Assembly: GCF_004349265.1 (NCBI RefSeq)
Contig: NZ_SMFL01000010.1
Span: 124,001 to 188,000, forward strand
Direction of reading: 5' to 3'
Source of the DNA: Dyadobacter psychrotolerans
GTDB taxonomy: Bacteria; Bacteroidota; Bacteroidia; Cytophagales; Spirosomataceae
DNA length: 64,000 bases
A program made the position numbers and the translations under genes. The notes below the pieces were generated by a model. It worked only from the letters and a program-made list of their open reading frames with translations. It was not told the DNA's origin and made no database searches. The first letter of the stretch is position 1. Every line of letters starts with the position of its first letter. Shown here in pieces: positions 27,155 to 35,893 of this stretch.

Positions 27155-27550
27155 ATGACAAACGAAAACACTGAAATAACAACTCTGCCTGCTCAGGAAG
27201 CTGCAAGATATCTGCAAAATGCCCGTGAAATACTGAGCGAAAAAGCGGGTAAAAAAGATGGCTTGTATGCTGATGTAAAATATGTGAAAATGGCCGCGGG
27301 AACTGCTTATTCAGCGGCTTTGCTTATTTTGGATGAATACTTAAAACAAAAAGAAGGAATCAAATTTATCAAGCCTAAAAGTATTGAAGACTACATAAGT
27401 CGTATTAGAAAATACGACAAGAAGTTGTTATCGTTGCTTGTAGATATATATGATGAACTTCATTTAGCCGGTTATTATCACGGGACAAGATCAGTTAATA
27501 CCATCCAAACCGGTTTAAACAATGTAACCAAAATGCTTGCTTATATTTAA
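27155..27550 (+). CDS. DUF5618-type small helical protein
   Basis: Cytosolic, mostly helical protein of 131 aa that resembles the DUF5618 family of Bacteroidota. A central block AAGTAYSAALLILDEYLKQK and SIEDYISRIRKYDKKLLSLL are typical of HEPN-like four-helix proteins; I see no clear RX4-6H HEPN RNase motif. ATG 27155 is preferred over a TTG at 27149. Function unknown; divergent from the repair operon. Confidence 0.65.
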   Translation: MTNENTEITTLPAQEAARYLQNAREILSEKAGKKDGLYADVKYVKMAAGTAYSAALLILDEYLKQKEGIKFIKPKSIEDYISRIRKYDKKLLSLLVDIYDELHLAGYYHGTRSVNTIQTGLNNVTKMLAYI

Positions 27551-27588
27551 CTCCTGCCCATCGGTGTTTATTCCAATTCAATTCTTAC

Positions 27589-27596
27589 TACTTTTG
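27589..27596 (+). promoter_or_regulatory. Candidate -7 promoter box (TACTTTTG) for ABC importer operon
   Basis: TACTTTTG fits TAnnTTTG and lies 39 bases before the ATG at 27636. The -33 element is not clear. Confidence 0.4.
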
Positions 27597-27635
27597 CCCG
27601 TAACAAGGTTCAAGACGTAATGAGAGAATGACAAG

Positions 27636-28817
27636 ATGAAGGAATTTACAATCCGCCCTTTTTTATCAGTTCTGATTATATATCTTCTTTTAGCAGGATG
27701 TACATCAAACACTTCCGAAAAAACTGAGCAGAAATCAACTGGCTCTAAAAAAGATTACTACTCTGAAAAACTAGAAATAAAGCACGCAAAAGGTTTTAGA
27801 ATCAAATATTTCAACAATTATAAAATCGTTGAAATTCTAAATCCATTTGAAAAAAATACGGATACAACCAGGTATCTGCTTCTTCAGAGACGAACAGTCC
27901 GCCCCACGGGTTTTACCGGTCATCAGGTTATAGAAATTCCTATACGCAGTTTGGCAACTACTTCTTCCATGCACGTTGGTTTGCTCGACTTTCTCGAATC
28001 CATTGAAGTACTCAAAGGAATTGGGGGAACCCAATATATCTATTCGCCAAAAGTAATCCAGTTAATCAAAGAAGGAAAAATCCCGGAAGTTGGAAAAGAT
28101 CAGGGGCTCAATGAGGAGAAACTCGTAAGCATGCATCCAGATCTGATCATGGCCATGGGAAGCCCGGGAGCCGGGATGAGCAAATATCAAACGCTTGCAG
28201 ATGCCGGAATTCCTGTTCTGATAAACTCAGAATGGGTAGAAACAACTCCGCTTGCTCGCGCTGAATGGGTAAAACTCCTGGCCGCATTGCTCAACAAGGA
28301 AGAACTGGCTAACCGGAAATTTTCCGTGATTGAAAATGAATATCAAAGATTAGCTACTCTTGTCAAACAGGCAAAAACCAAACCGTCGGTGATCTCAGGC
28401 TTAAATACAAAAGATACCTGGTTCTTGCCAAGCGGTGATAGCTACATGGCCCGGTTTTTCAAAGATGCCGGCGCTGATTATCATTGGGCCGAAACAAAAG
28501 CAACCGGAAGTCTTGCTTTGGGTTTTGAGACGGTTTACCCGATCGCGCTCAAAGCCGATTACTGGCTGAATGTGGGTTTTAACAGCAGTGATTCAAAAAA
28601 AGACATTCTCGCACAAGATTCCCGTTACGATGACTTTAATGCTTACAAATCTGGTCATATGTACAGTTACAATAACCGGGTAAATGATAAAGGTGCAAAT
28701 GATTTTTTCGAATCAGGAAATGTAAATCCGCAAAGGGTACTGGCCGACCTGATTAAAATATTTCATCCTGAATTACTTCCGGAACATCAGCTGTTCTACT
28801 ATAAAAATTTGAAATAA
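27636..28817 (+). CDS. ABC importer substrate-binding lipoprotein (FecB/BtuF-like)
   Basis: Periplasmic binding lipoprotein (393 aa) of the iron-complex/cobalamin class. The signal peptide ends in the lipobox LLLAGC (Cys about residue 22). The Peripla_BP_2 fold shows GLLDFLESIEVLKGIGG, LNEEKLVSMHPDLIMAMG and a C-terminal VNPQRVLADLIKIFHPELLP. It is followed by permease and ATPase genes, forming a complete importer. The ligand may be ferric siderophore, haem or cobalamin; the 85-base upstream gap leaves no room for a cobalamin riboswitch. Confidence 0.9.
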   Translation: MKEFTIRPFLSVLIIYLLLAGCTSNTSEKTEQKSTGSKKDYYSEKLEIKHAKGFRIKYFNNYKIVEILNPFEKNTDTTRYLLLQRRTVRPTGFTGHQVIEIPIRSLATTSSMHVGLLDFLESIEVLKGIGGTQYIYSPKVIQLIKEGKIPEVGKDQGLNEEKLVSMHPDLIMAMGSPGAGMSKYQTLADAGIPVLINSEWVETTPLARAEWVKLLAALLNKEELANRKFSVIENEYQRLATLVKQAKTKPSVISGLNTKDTWFLPSGDSYMARFFKDAGADYHWAETKATGSLALGFETVYPIALKADYWLNVGFNSSDSKKDILAQDSRYDDFNAYKSGHMYSYNNRVNDKGANDFFESGNVNPQRVLADLIKIFHPELLPEHQLFYYKNLK

Positions 28818-28870
28818 ATACACCTGAATTCCACTTGTCACTAAACGGATCTAACTTTTTAACTCAAAAA

Positions 28871-29935
28871 ATGCAAATTGATTCTGCCGTTCCGGGAACA
28901 TCGCATAAACTGGTCATGATTGGTCTGGTAGTTCTGGCTGCGTTTTTTTTCATGGTCGATGTGCTGCTGGGTTCCGTGAGAATCCCTTTCAGCGAAGTTG
29001 TAAGTATTATTTTTTCAGGAAAATCAGAAAATACAGCATGGCTGTTTATCATTGAAAAGATAAGATTACCAAAAGCAGTTACGGCCGTTTTAGTCGGCTG
29101 CGGCCTCTCTGTCAGCGGATTACAAATGCAGACGCTATTCAGAAATCCATTGGCGGGACCCTCCGAACTGGGCATTACCGCAGGGGCAGGGCTCGGTGTA
29201 GCCGCCGTGATGCTTACTGCCGGAAGCAGCACAAGTATTTATGCGATCAGGCAACTGGGCATATCCGGAAGCTGGCTCATTATTGTCATGGCTTCACTGG
29301 GATCCGCATTGGTCCTCTCTCTTATTTTACTGATTGCAGGAAGGATCCGTGATAATGTCATTTTACTTATTGTAGGTGTTATGATCGGTACAATAACCAT
29401 TTCCGTCATCAGCATCTGGCAATATTTCAGTCAGCCGGAGCAGTTGCAGGAATACATTATGTGGACTTTTGGATCATTGGGCGGTGTTGTCCACTATCAC
29501 TTGTATGTTCTTTCCGCTGTTGTGATTTTCGGGTTACTGCTGGCATTTGTTTCCTCCAAAGCACTCAATGCACTTTTATTGGGTGAAAACTATGCAAGAA
29601 GTATGGGGCTTACAGTGAGCCGAACGCGTTTAATGATCATGGCCAGTACCAGTTTGTTAACCGGCAGTATCACAGCATTCTGCGGACCAATTGGTTTCAT
29701 TGGTATTGCCATTCCACACATTACCCGTTCCTTACTCGGCACCTCCGATCACCGGATTTTGATTCCCGGCACCTGCCTCGTCGGTACGGTGCTGATGCTG
29801 ATTTGTGATATCATCGCACAAATGCCGGGTACTCAAACCGTGTTGCCCATCAATGTTGTAACCTCACTATTAGGCGCGCCGGTTGTCATCTGGATCATTA
29901 TCAGCCGTAATAACATGCGCTCTTCATTCTCATGA
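28871..29935 (+). CDS. FecCD-type ABC permease
   Basis: Inner-membrane permease (354 aa from ATG 28871; a TTG at 28835 would add 12 residues) with about ten hydrophobic segments. Family motifs include RLPKAVTAVLVGCGLSVSG, QTLFRNPLAGPSELGITAGA and FCGPIGFIGIAIPHITR. Its stop overlaps the ATPase start by four bases (ATGA), so the two are translationally coupled. Confidence 0.93.
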   Translation: MQIDSAVPGTSHKLVMIGLVVLAAFFFMVDVLLGSVRIPFSEVVSIIFSGKSENTAWLFIIEKIRLPKAVTAVLVGCGLSVSGLQMQTLFRNPLAGPSELGITAGAGLGVAAVMLTAGSSTSIYAIRQLGISGSWLIIVMASLGSALVLSLILLIAGRIRDNVILLIVGVMIGTITISVISIWQYFSQPEQLQEYIMWTFGSLGGVVHYHLYVLSAVVIFGLLLAFVSSKALNALLLGENYARSMGLTVSRTRLMIMASTSLLTGSITAFCGPIGFIGIAIPHITRSLLGTSDHRILIPGTCLVGTVLMLICDIIAQMPGTQTVLPINVVTSLLGAPVVIWIIISRNNMRSSFS

Positions 29936-30966
29936 GTAAATCCACATCCTTACTGGCCACCCGGAACTTAACGATTGGATATAAATCGGGGAACACAACC
30001 AAAGTAATTTCAGAGAATTTAAACCTGACTCTCGAGGCAGGAAAAATGGTTTGTTTGCTGGGGCCCAACGGTGCCGGAAAATCTACATTGATGCGTTCGC
30101 TGGCGGGTTTACAAAATGTTTTATCAGGAGATATCCGTATTGAAGGTGAATTACTTTCTGATTTAAAACCTTCTGATCTTGCAAAAAAACTAAGTCTGGT
30201 GCTCACTGAACGTATTGAAGCCGGTAATCTTACTGTTCAGGAAGTGGTTACGCTGGGCCGCACACCTTACACCGGCTGGTTAGGCAATTTGAGTAATTAT
30301 GATAGAGAAAGAATTAACCTGGCGCTTGAAGCAACAGGAATCCCGGAATATAAACTTCGCCGTATTCATCAGCTGAGCGACGGAGAAAGACAAAAAGTAA
30401 TGCTTGCCAGGGCGCTCGCACAGGATACAAATATCATTTTGCTGGACGAACCCACGGCACACCTGGATTTGCCAAGCCGGGTGGAAATGATGCATTTGCT
30501 GCATAACCTGGCCCGGAAGAGTAACAAAGCGATCCTGTTAAGTACCCATGAACTTGATTTGGCTTTACAAACGGCGGATCAGTTGTGGCTGATGAAACAG
30601 GGAGGAGAAATTGCAACCGGAGTTCCGGAAGACCTTGTGTTAAATGGTGCTTTTGAATCTGCCTTTGCGAAAAAAGACTTTTATTTTAACAGAAGCTCCG
30701 GCACATTCTCCATTCAAGAAAGCACGTTTCCTTTAAACATAAGTCTGTCAGGAAATCAGGATCTTATATTTTGGACTAAAAGGGCATTAGAGCGCGAAGA
30801 AATCGGAACTTTGACAGACGCGGTATTTCGTTATCATATCGACATCACAGAAACGTCGTCAGGAATTGTCTGGCAGCTAAAATGGGATGAAAATATATCA
30901 ATGGTTACTTCTCTGGAATCACTGGCCAATGAGCTCAGAGTAATAAAAAATGCGGTGACTCCCTAA
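29932..30966 (+). CDS. ABC ATPase of iron/cobalamin importer, with C-terminal extension
   Basis: FecE/BtuD-like ATPase (344 aa). Walker A GPNGAGKST, signature LSDGERQKVMLARAL, Walker B ILLDEPTAHLD and H-loop STHELDLAL are all present. The core ends near residue 245; about 100 further residues (after DFYFNRSSGTFSIQ) form an extension that is longer than in E. coli FecE and has no motif I recognise. Start overlaps the permease stop (ATGA). Confidence 0.93.
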   Translation: MSKSTSLLATRNLTIGYKSGNTTKVISENLNLTLEAGKMVCLLGPNGAGKSTLMRSLAGLQNVLSGDIRIEGELLSDLKPSDLAKKLSLVLTERIEAGNLTVQEVVTLGRTPYTGWLGNLSNYDRERINLALEATGIPEYKLRRIHQLSDGERQKVMLARALAQDTNIILLDEPTAHLDLPSRVEMMHLLHNLARKSNKAILLSTHELDLALQTADQLWLMKQGGEIATGVPEDLVLNGAFESAFAKKDFYFNRSSGTFSIQESTFPLNISLSGNQDLIFWTKRALEREEIGTLTDAVFRYHIDITETSSGIVWQLKWDENISMVTSLESLANELRVIKNAVTP

Positions 30967-31031
30967 ACCAGGGCACTGAAAGAACTGAAACGCTATTCGG
31001 CCGGTTCTTTCCATATCCAACAATAGTAATC

Positions 31032-31433
31032 ATGACAAAAAAGAAACGCAGTTATATCATTTTCGCAGTTATTGCCCTGGTGATTGGTTATATCATTTTC
31101 GATTCAACGTCTCAGCCCAATGTGAATGATCTGAAAGGTAATTTCAAAGAAGTAGCGGTATATAGAAACGAAAACAATACAGGACCAATCGTCCGGGTGT
31201 ACGCTGTCACCGTTCAGGGAGAACCGTGGGAAGAAATGCAGAAATATGGCGATTTGATGCCCTATACAAAGTATGGGAGCACAAAAGTTTATTTCTTTGA
31301 TGAACAAAAGCCCTTTCCGAAAACACTCAAACCGGGAGAACAAAACTTTGAATCATCATTTAATTCTGCCTGTATCGCTTCGTATACAAAAGATCCAAAC
31401 GGACAGGTTTCTTTAAATAAAAACCCGTTTTAA
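31032..31433 (+). CDS. Membrane-anchored hypothetical protein
   Basis: 133 aa with a lysine-rich start (MTKKKRSY) and one N-terminal membrane helix (IIFAVIALVIGYIIF), followed by a periplasmic domain of about 105 residues. The domain contains KEVAVYRNENNTGPIVRVYAV and CIASYTKDPNG near its end. I do not recognise the family. It lies 65 bases after the importer ATPase on the same strand. Confidence 0.6.
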   Translation: MTKKKRSYIIFAVIALVIGYIIFDSTSQPNVNDLKGNFKEVAVYRNENNTGPIVRVYAVTVQGEPWEEMQKYGDLMPYTKYGSTKVYFFDEQKPFPKTLKPGEQNFESSFNSACIASYTKDPNGQVSLNKNPF

Positions 31434-31448
31434 ATATCTGGCTGCAAT

Positions 31449-31456
31449 TATCTTTG
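31449..31456 (+). promoter_or_regulatory. Candidate -7 promoter box (TATCTTTG)
   Basis: TATCTTTG matches TAnnTTTG and ends 35 bases before ATG 31492. The -33 element is not clear. Confidence 0.4.
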
Positions 31457-31491
31457 TGTTTGTAAAATTTCAATTCTGTTAAAATTCTCAA

Positions 31492-31890
31492 ATGGCTGCA
31501 TTAGAAATCGTTCAGGAATATTATTCCAATTTTAATAATAAAGACTGGCAGGGAATGCTGGGGCTGCTTCATGAAGAAATCCGTCATGAACCTAACCAGG
31601 GTGATCCACGTATCGGTCTGGAAAAATTCACGGAGTTTCTTCAAACGATGGATACATCTTACGAAGAAACGCTGACCAACATGACTTTTTTTACTACTCC
31701 AGATGGTACACGCGTCGCGGCTGAGTTTACGGTAAATGGTATTTACAAAAAAGGAGAAGAAGGCATGCCGGAAGCGCACGGACAGTCGTATGTTTTACCA
31801 GCTGCTGCTTTTCTGGAAGTAAAAGATGGAAAGGTCAGCCGTGTAACTACCTATTACAACCTCCCGCATTGGATCAGCCTTGTATCCTGA
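31492..31890 (+). CDS. SnoaL-like / NTF2-fold protein
   Basis: 132-aa protein of the ketosteroid-isomerase-like NTF2 superfamily. It has the typical opening helix VQEYYSNFNNKDWQGMLGLL, a pocket-lining HEEIRHEPNQGDPRIGLEKF segment, and closing strands FLEVKDGKVSRVTTYYNLP. No signal peptide. It may be an isomerase, hydratase or ligand-binding protein; the substrate cannot be told. The next gene starts five bases after its stop. Confidence 0.8.
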   Translation: MAALEIVQEYYSNFNNKDWQGMLGLLHEEIRHEPNQGDPRIGLEKFTEFLQTMDTSYEETLTNMTFFTTPDGTRVAAEFTVNGIYKKGEEGMPEAHGQSYVLPAAAFLEVKDGKVSRVTTYYNLPHWISLVS

Positions 31891-31894
31891 CCCA

Positions 31895-32494
31895 ATGTCA
31901 ACTTTAACTTATATTACAAAAAAAGGCAGCGAAATTGAATCCGTTTTTGACGACCTTGCAGCGTTGCGCATAGCTGTTTTTCATGATTATCCTTATTTGT
32001 ACGAAGGAAATACTGCGTATGAAAAGGAATATCTGAAAACTTATTCAGATTCTGAGAACTCATTTTTGTTTGCTGTTTATGACGCGCAAAAGATGGTGGG
32101 TGCAACTACATGTATTCCTCTGAAAAATGAAACAGCCGAAATACGCAAACCTTTCGAGGATGCCGGTTTTGATATTAATACAATTTTCTATTTTGGCGAA
32201 AGCATCCTTTTACCTCAATATCGGGGAAATGGCCTGGGACATCGTTTCTTTGATGAACGGGAAGCGCACGCACGCAGCTTCGGGAATTTTAAAATAACCT
32301 GCTTTTGCTCGGTCGACCGTGGAGAACATCATCCGTCGCAGCCGGAAAATTATCGTCCAAATGACGTTTTCTGGCAAAAGCGTGGTTATATAAAAGAACC
32401 ATCTCTGCAAAGTTTTATGGATTGGCCCGATATCGGCGAAAGTGAATCATCAGGTAAAAAAATGGTTTTCTGGGTTAGAGAACTAGACTATTAA
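31895..32494 (+). CDS. GNAT-family N-acetyltransferase
   Basis: Acetyltransferase of about 199 aa from ATG 31895 (MSTLTYITKKG); a TTG at 31880 would overlap the upstream gene. The acetyl-CoA loop is likely ILLPQYRGNGLGHRFFDER, the R/Q-x-x-G-x-G/A motif of the fold. Earlier RIAVFHDYPYLYEGN and the C-terminal YRPNDVFWQKRGYIKEP are seen in a conserved subfamily of unknown substrate. Likely cotranscribed with the NTF2-fold gene. Confidence 0.82.
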   Translation: MSTLTYITKKGSEIESVFDDLAALRIAVFHDYPYLYEGNTAYEKEYLKTYSDSENSFLFAVYDAQKMVGATTCIPLKNETAEIRKPFEDAGFDINTIFYFGESILLPQYRGNGLGHRFFDEREAHARSFGNFKITCFCSVDRGEHHPSQPENYRPNDVFWQKRGYIKEPSLQSFMDWPDIGESESSGKKMVFWVRELDY

Positions 32495-32495
32495 T

Positions 32496-32583
32496 TTCAC
32501 GCGGAGTAAGGAGAGAAAGGCTCAGAGTGCGCGGAGATTCAATATTTTGTGCTCTGCGTTTTTCTTATTTGGCTCTGCGTGAA
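32496..32583. repeat. Intergenic inverted repeat (TTCACGCRGAG-type)
   Basis: TTCACGCGGAG at 32496-32506 pairs with CTCTGCGTGAA at 32573-32583 (10 of 11 positions), with further GCAGAG/CTCTGCG-like copies inside (32522-32536, 32551-32559). It fills the gap between two genes and carries no gene of its own. It resembles dispersed non-coding repeats common in environmental bacteria (recollection, not searched). Confidence 0.6.
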
Positions 32584-32598
32584 AAATTATATGATATT

Positions 32599-33498
32599 AT
32601 GGAAGTAAAAATTGCCGCTGCTCAATATCCGATCACTGAACACGCTTCATTTTCTCAATGGGAATTACATGTTGAAAAGTGGGTTACTGATGCTGTAAAC
32701 CGGGGAGCACAATTATTGGTTTTTCCTGAATACGGCGCTATGGAGCTGGTTAGTATTTTTTCTCAGGAAATTAGAAATGACATCAGACAGCAGGTTAACG
32801 AACTCGATTCACTGAAAGCAGATTTTTGCGAAGTGTTTTCTGATTTGGCAAAAAAACATAGAACGATCATCGTAGCGCCCAGTATTCCTGTCATCGACAA
32901 TAGCAGAAATGTAAACCGTGTTTATGTTTTTTCTGACAAAGGACTGGTTGGTTACCAGGATAAGTTTTTCATGACCCGTTTTGAAAATGAAGAGTGGGGT
33001 ATTCAAAGCGGCGAAAAACAATTGACCGTTTTCGAGGCATCCTGGGGCAGTTTTGGCGTTCAAATTTGTTATGATGTGGAATTTCCGCTTGGATCCCATC
33101 TGCTGAGTTCAGCCGGTATTTCGCTGATTGTAGCCCCAAGTTGTACAGAAACGATACGTGGTGCTACGCGCGTACACATTGGTGCACGGGCTAGAGCGCT
33201 TGAAAACCAAATCTATACTGCCGTTTCCCAAACCGTTGGTAATGCACAGTGGTCGCCGGCGGTAGATATTAACTATGGCTTCTCAGCCTTTTACAGCACG
33301 CCGGATAATGATCTTCCCGAAGAAGGTATTATTTCAACAATGAAGCCTCAGGAAGAGGGCTGGCTCATTCAATCGCTGGATTTCGCAAAAATTCAGGTGG
33401 TCAGGAGTGAGGGCCAGGTTTTCAATTACAAGGATCAGCAGTTACTCCTGACGGGGTTTCAGGAAGAAAAAATTACGATCTCCAGGAAAGCTGTCTGA
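32599..33498 (+). CDS. Nitrilase-superfamily carbon-nitrogen hydrolase
   Basis: C-N hydrolase of 299 aa (amidase, nitrilase or carbamoylase type). The catalytic triad is complete: Glu44 in LLVFPEYGAME, Lys122 in GYQDKFFMTRFE, and Cys157 in FGVQICYDVEFP. ATG 32599 (MEVKIAAAQYP) gives the family N-terminus; a longer frame from 32527 would translate the intergenic repeat and is rejected. Substrate unknown. It follows the acetyltransferase, and paired GNAT plus nitrilase-like genes occur elsewhere (family knowledge), so the two may share a pathway. Confidence 0.9.
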   Translation: MEVKIAAAQYPITEHASFSQWELHVEKWVTDAVNRGAQLLVFPEYGAMELVSIFSQEIRNDIRQQVNELDSLKADFCEVFSDLAKKHRTIIVAPSIPVIDNSRNVNRVYVFSDKGLVGYQDKFFMTRFENEEWGIQSGEKQLTVFEASWGSFGVQICYDVEFPLGSHLLSSAGISLIVAPSCTETIRGATRVHIGARARALENQIYTAVSQTVGNAQWSPAVDINYGFSAFYSTPDNDLPEEGIISTMKPQEEGWLIQSLDFAKIQVVRSEGQVFNYKDQQLLLTGFQEEKITISRKAV

Positions 33499-33541
33499 AT
33501 ACATCTTTATCAGACAATTATATTTAACAAAGACATAACAG

Positions 33542-33569
33542 CAAAAATGATACACTGGCCTCATTTTTG
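33542..33569. terminator. AT-rich hairpin after nitrilase gene
   Basis: CAAAAATGA (33542-33550) and TCATTTTTG (33561-33569) are exact complements around a 10-base loop, 43 bases after the stop. The stem ends in T5G; a terminator is likely but it could also be a regulatory hairpin for the next gene. Confidence 0.5.
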
Positions 33570-33618
33570 TAAATATTTGACTTACATTCAATGATTAACC
33601 AAATCTAAAACCAGCGTT

Positions 33619-33987
33619 ATGAACATAGGAAACATTGATATATTGGGAGACCAGGAAGAAACACTTGGTACCGCGGAAGATTTGACTGAGGAAATATCAA
33701 TGGATACGCAAATCCAGGAAAGTTTGGGTAGCCGGATCAGGATTGAGTTCGAGACATCCCGCGGTTTTTGTGTCGGTTATTATACAACCAATGATGTTGG
33801 GCATGAGGAGCTGACTATGGAACCGGAGTCCGTCATTACACTCACATCTCTTTTCCCAGCTTACTACGGAGCTTACATTAATGCACTTAACCGTGATTGG
33901 GTTGATATCGATTTATCAGAAAAATATGATGGCTGTCCGGAATATAAGATCTACAACCGCACTATCGAAACCGGATCAGCTCAATAA
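33619..33987 (+). CDS. Hypothetical acidic protein
   Basis: 122-aa soluble acidic protein with no signal peptide and no recognised domain. It begins with an acidic low-complexity stretch (DQEETLGTAEDLTEEIS), then a folded-looking part RIRIEFETSRGFCVGYYTTND and ALNRDWVDIDLSEKYDG. Coding potential is supported by length, ATG start and an own intergenic leader. Function unknown. Confidence 0.55.
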   Translation: MNIGNIDILGDQEETLGTAEDLTEEISMDTQIQESLGSRIRIEFETSRGFCVGYYTTNDVGHEELTMEPESVITLTSLFPAYYGAYINALNRDWVDIDLSEKYDGCPEYKIYNRTIETGSAQ

Positions 33988-33994
33988 AAACAAA

Positions 33995-34013
33995 GGCCGG
34001 ATAAAATCCGACC
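33995..34013. terminator. Short GC hairpin after hypothetical gene
   Basis: GGCCGGAT (33995-34002) and ATCCGACC (34006-34013) pair except for one position, around an AAA loop, eight bases after the stop. No T-run follows, so termination is uncertain. The wider 33988-34414 gap also holds a 35-codon minus-strand gene and a terminator. Confidence 0.4.
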
Positions 34014-34053
34014 CTGTTCTATGCTAGCGTGCTGTGTGAAACTTCTTTAAATA

Positions 34054-34161
34054 TTAAAAGTAAAATGACTTCGTTTCTGCGTAAACCAATGCGAACAGCA
34101 AAAACGATACGATCAAAATAATCAGGTCTTTAAATGATTCTGTTTTTTTCGAGGCTTCCAT
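34054..34161 (-). CDS. Putative 35-residue single-span membrane protein
   Basis: ATG at 34161 to TAA at 34054 encodes 35 aa: a charged start (MEASKKTESFKD), one hydrophobic helix (LIILIVSFLLFALVYA) and a short tail (ETKSFYF). The charge distribution is that of a real small inner-membrane protein rather than a random frame. It lies 253 bases downstream of the amino-acid permease gene on the same strand, beyond a terminator, so it would need its own promoter. No homologue is known to me. Confidence 0.5.
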   Translation of the reverse strand: MEASKKTESFKDLIILIVSFLLFALVYAETKSFYF

Positions 34162-34353
34162 GTTTATTTCAATTGAACCCTAACTTCCTGTTCTTCAAAT
34201 TTGAAAGTGAGCGGGTAGGTTTTAACCATTAATTTGAGGTTAAGACTGCCTTAGAAACAACTGGTCACATTCTTTTTAAAATAAATATCAGATTACTGAT
34301 AAGTAAAAATTTCCAAACCGAATTGAATGTATATTTTACAACTTGGATAAATG

Positions 34354-34402
34354 AAAAAGCTGCTCACAACGTAACCATTAGGTTGTCGTAAGCAGCTTTA
34401 AA
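34354..34402 (-). terminator. Terminator of APC permease gene
   Basis: AAAGCTGCT (34356-34364) and AGCAGCTTT (34391-34399) pair, with additional internal ACAAC/GTTGT pairing. On the minus strand the stem is followed by a short T-run (AAAAA at 34354-34358 of the plus strand). It begins 13 bases after the permease stop. Confidence 0.7.
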
Positions 34403-34414
34403 ATTACTGAGATA

Positions 34415-35842
34415 TTACGCTACGATCTCTTTCCTGGCAATCAGATAATAAACCGGGATACCCAGCAACACGATGATCAGTCCCGGCCAGGTATACTCAG
34501 GTTTATAAATGATCAGAAGGATACAAAATGCAAGCCCCATTACGATGTAGATAATCGGAAGAAACGGATAACCGAAAGCTTTGTATGGTCGTGGTGCATC
34601 CGGTCTTTGCTTACGCAGAATAAAAATCCCGACAATAGTAAGCATATAAAAAACAACAACTACAAAAGAAATCATATCCAGCAGGTTGCCATACTTTCCG
34701 CTCAATGCCCAAAGAGAAGCGATAATACATTGAATCCAAAGCCCGAACTCAGGAACTGAGTTTTTGTTCAGCACACCAACCTTTTTAAAGAAAAGACCAT
34801 CTTTCGCCATGGAGTAATAAACCCGCGCTCCGGACATGATCAAACCATTGTTACATCCAAAAGTTGAGATCATAATCATCACCGCAATAATGATCGTTCC
34901 GGCACCTCCAAAAATTGCTTGTGATGCCGCTACACCAACACGATCTTTATCAGCCGAAGCAATGTCCTGCAAAGACAAAACGCCTGTGTACATCACGTTT
35001 GTCAAAAGATAAATCACTGTTACGATGATTGTTCCCAAGGCAAGACTTAAGCCGATATTACGCTGTGGATTTTTAATTTCACCTGCTATAAAGGTTACGT
35101 TATTCCACGAATCACTACTAAAAATAGAGCCTACCATCGAAGCGGCAATTGCACCGAATGCTGCAATGGTGGTATAAGATTCAACACTTCCGTCAAGATT
35201 CAGTTTATGCAGATCCCACATCGTTGCGGAATTCCAGTTAGCGGCCCATATTTCAGGATTCATGAAAAGCAGACCAAAAACGATCAAACCCAGAAGACTT
35301 AACAACTTGGTCAACGTAAAGGTTGTCTGAATAATTTTACCACTGTTTACTCCACGGGTATTAATAAACGTAAGCAGCACAATGACGACAATGGACAGTA
35401 ACTGCGCCGACGAAATTTTTAAAAATCCCAAATTGAGCGCTACAATATCCTCACTAAAAAACGGAAGCAAATAAGCGGTAAACTTTGCAAATGCAACAGC
35501 AACGGCAGCGATGGTGGCGGTTTGGATTACAGTAAAAAAGCTCCATCCGTACAGAAAACTAATCAGAGGATTGTATGCTTCTTTCAGATAAACATACTGC
35601 CCGCCTGCTTTTGGAAACATGGCACTAAGCTCCCCGTAACTTAAAGCAGCGGTTAGTGTCATGAAACCGGTAATTACCCAAACAAAGATAAGCCAGCCCA
35701 CACTTCCCGTATTTCGGGTGATGTCCGCGCTCACGATAAAAATCCCGGAGCCGATCATACTTCCGGCAACCAGCATGGTGGCATCTACCAGTCCTAATGT
35801 GGGTTTAAATGAAGTTGTTTCTGCGTTACTTTCTAGTGACAT
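34415..35842 (-). CDS. APC-superfamily amino-acid permease
   Basis: Inner-membrane amino-acid transporter or exchanger (475 aa, about 12 membrane helices). The N-terminal motif VAGSMIGSGIFIVSADI is the substrate-binding unwound helix of the APC fold, and GGQYVYLKEAYNPLISFLYGW is also typical of the LAT-like branch. It lies 51 bases after the DUF885 peptidase gene and 1.9 kb after the hydroxyproline genes, so import of proline, hydroxyproline or released amino acids is a reasonable guess. A terminator follows it. Confidence 0.9.
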   Translation of the reverse strand: MSLESNAETTSFKPTLGLVDATMLVAGSMIGSGIFIVSADITRNTGSVGWLIFVWVITGFMTLTAALSYGELSAMFPKAGGQYVYLKEAYNPLISFLYGWSFFTVIQTATIAAVAVAFAKFTAYLLPFFSEDIVALNLGFLKISSAQLLSIVVIVLLTFINTRGVNSGKIIQTTFTLTKLLSLLGLIVFGLLFMNPEIWAANWNSATMWDLHKLNLDGSVESYTTIAAFGAIAASMVGSIFSSDSWNNVTFIAGEIKNPQRNIGLSLALGTIIVTVIYLLTNVMYTGVLSLQDIASADKDRVGVAASQAIFGGAGTIIIAVMIMISTFGCNNGLIMSGARVYYSMAKDGLFFKKVGVLNKNSVPEFGLWIQCIIASLWALSGKYGNLLDMISFVVVVFYMLTIVGIFILRKQRPDAPRPYKAFGYPFLPIIYIVMGLAFCILLIIYKPEYTWPGLIIVLLGIPVYYLIARKEIVA

Positions 35843-35893
35843 AAAAGGTTTTAGGTTAAACAGGCCAGGTTATTACTCTTGTAAGCTACAATA

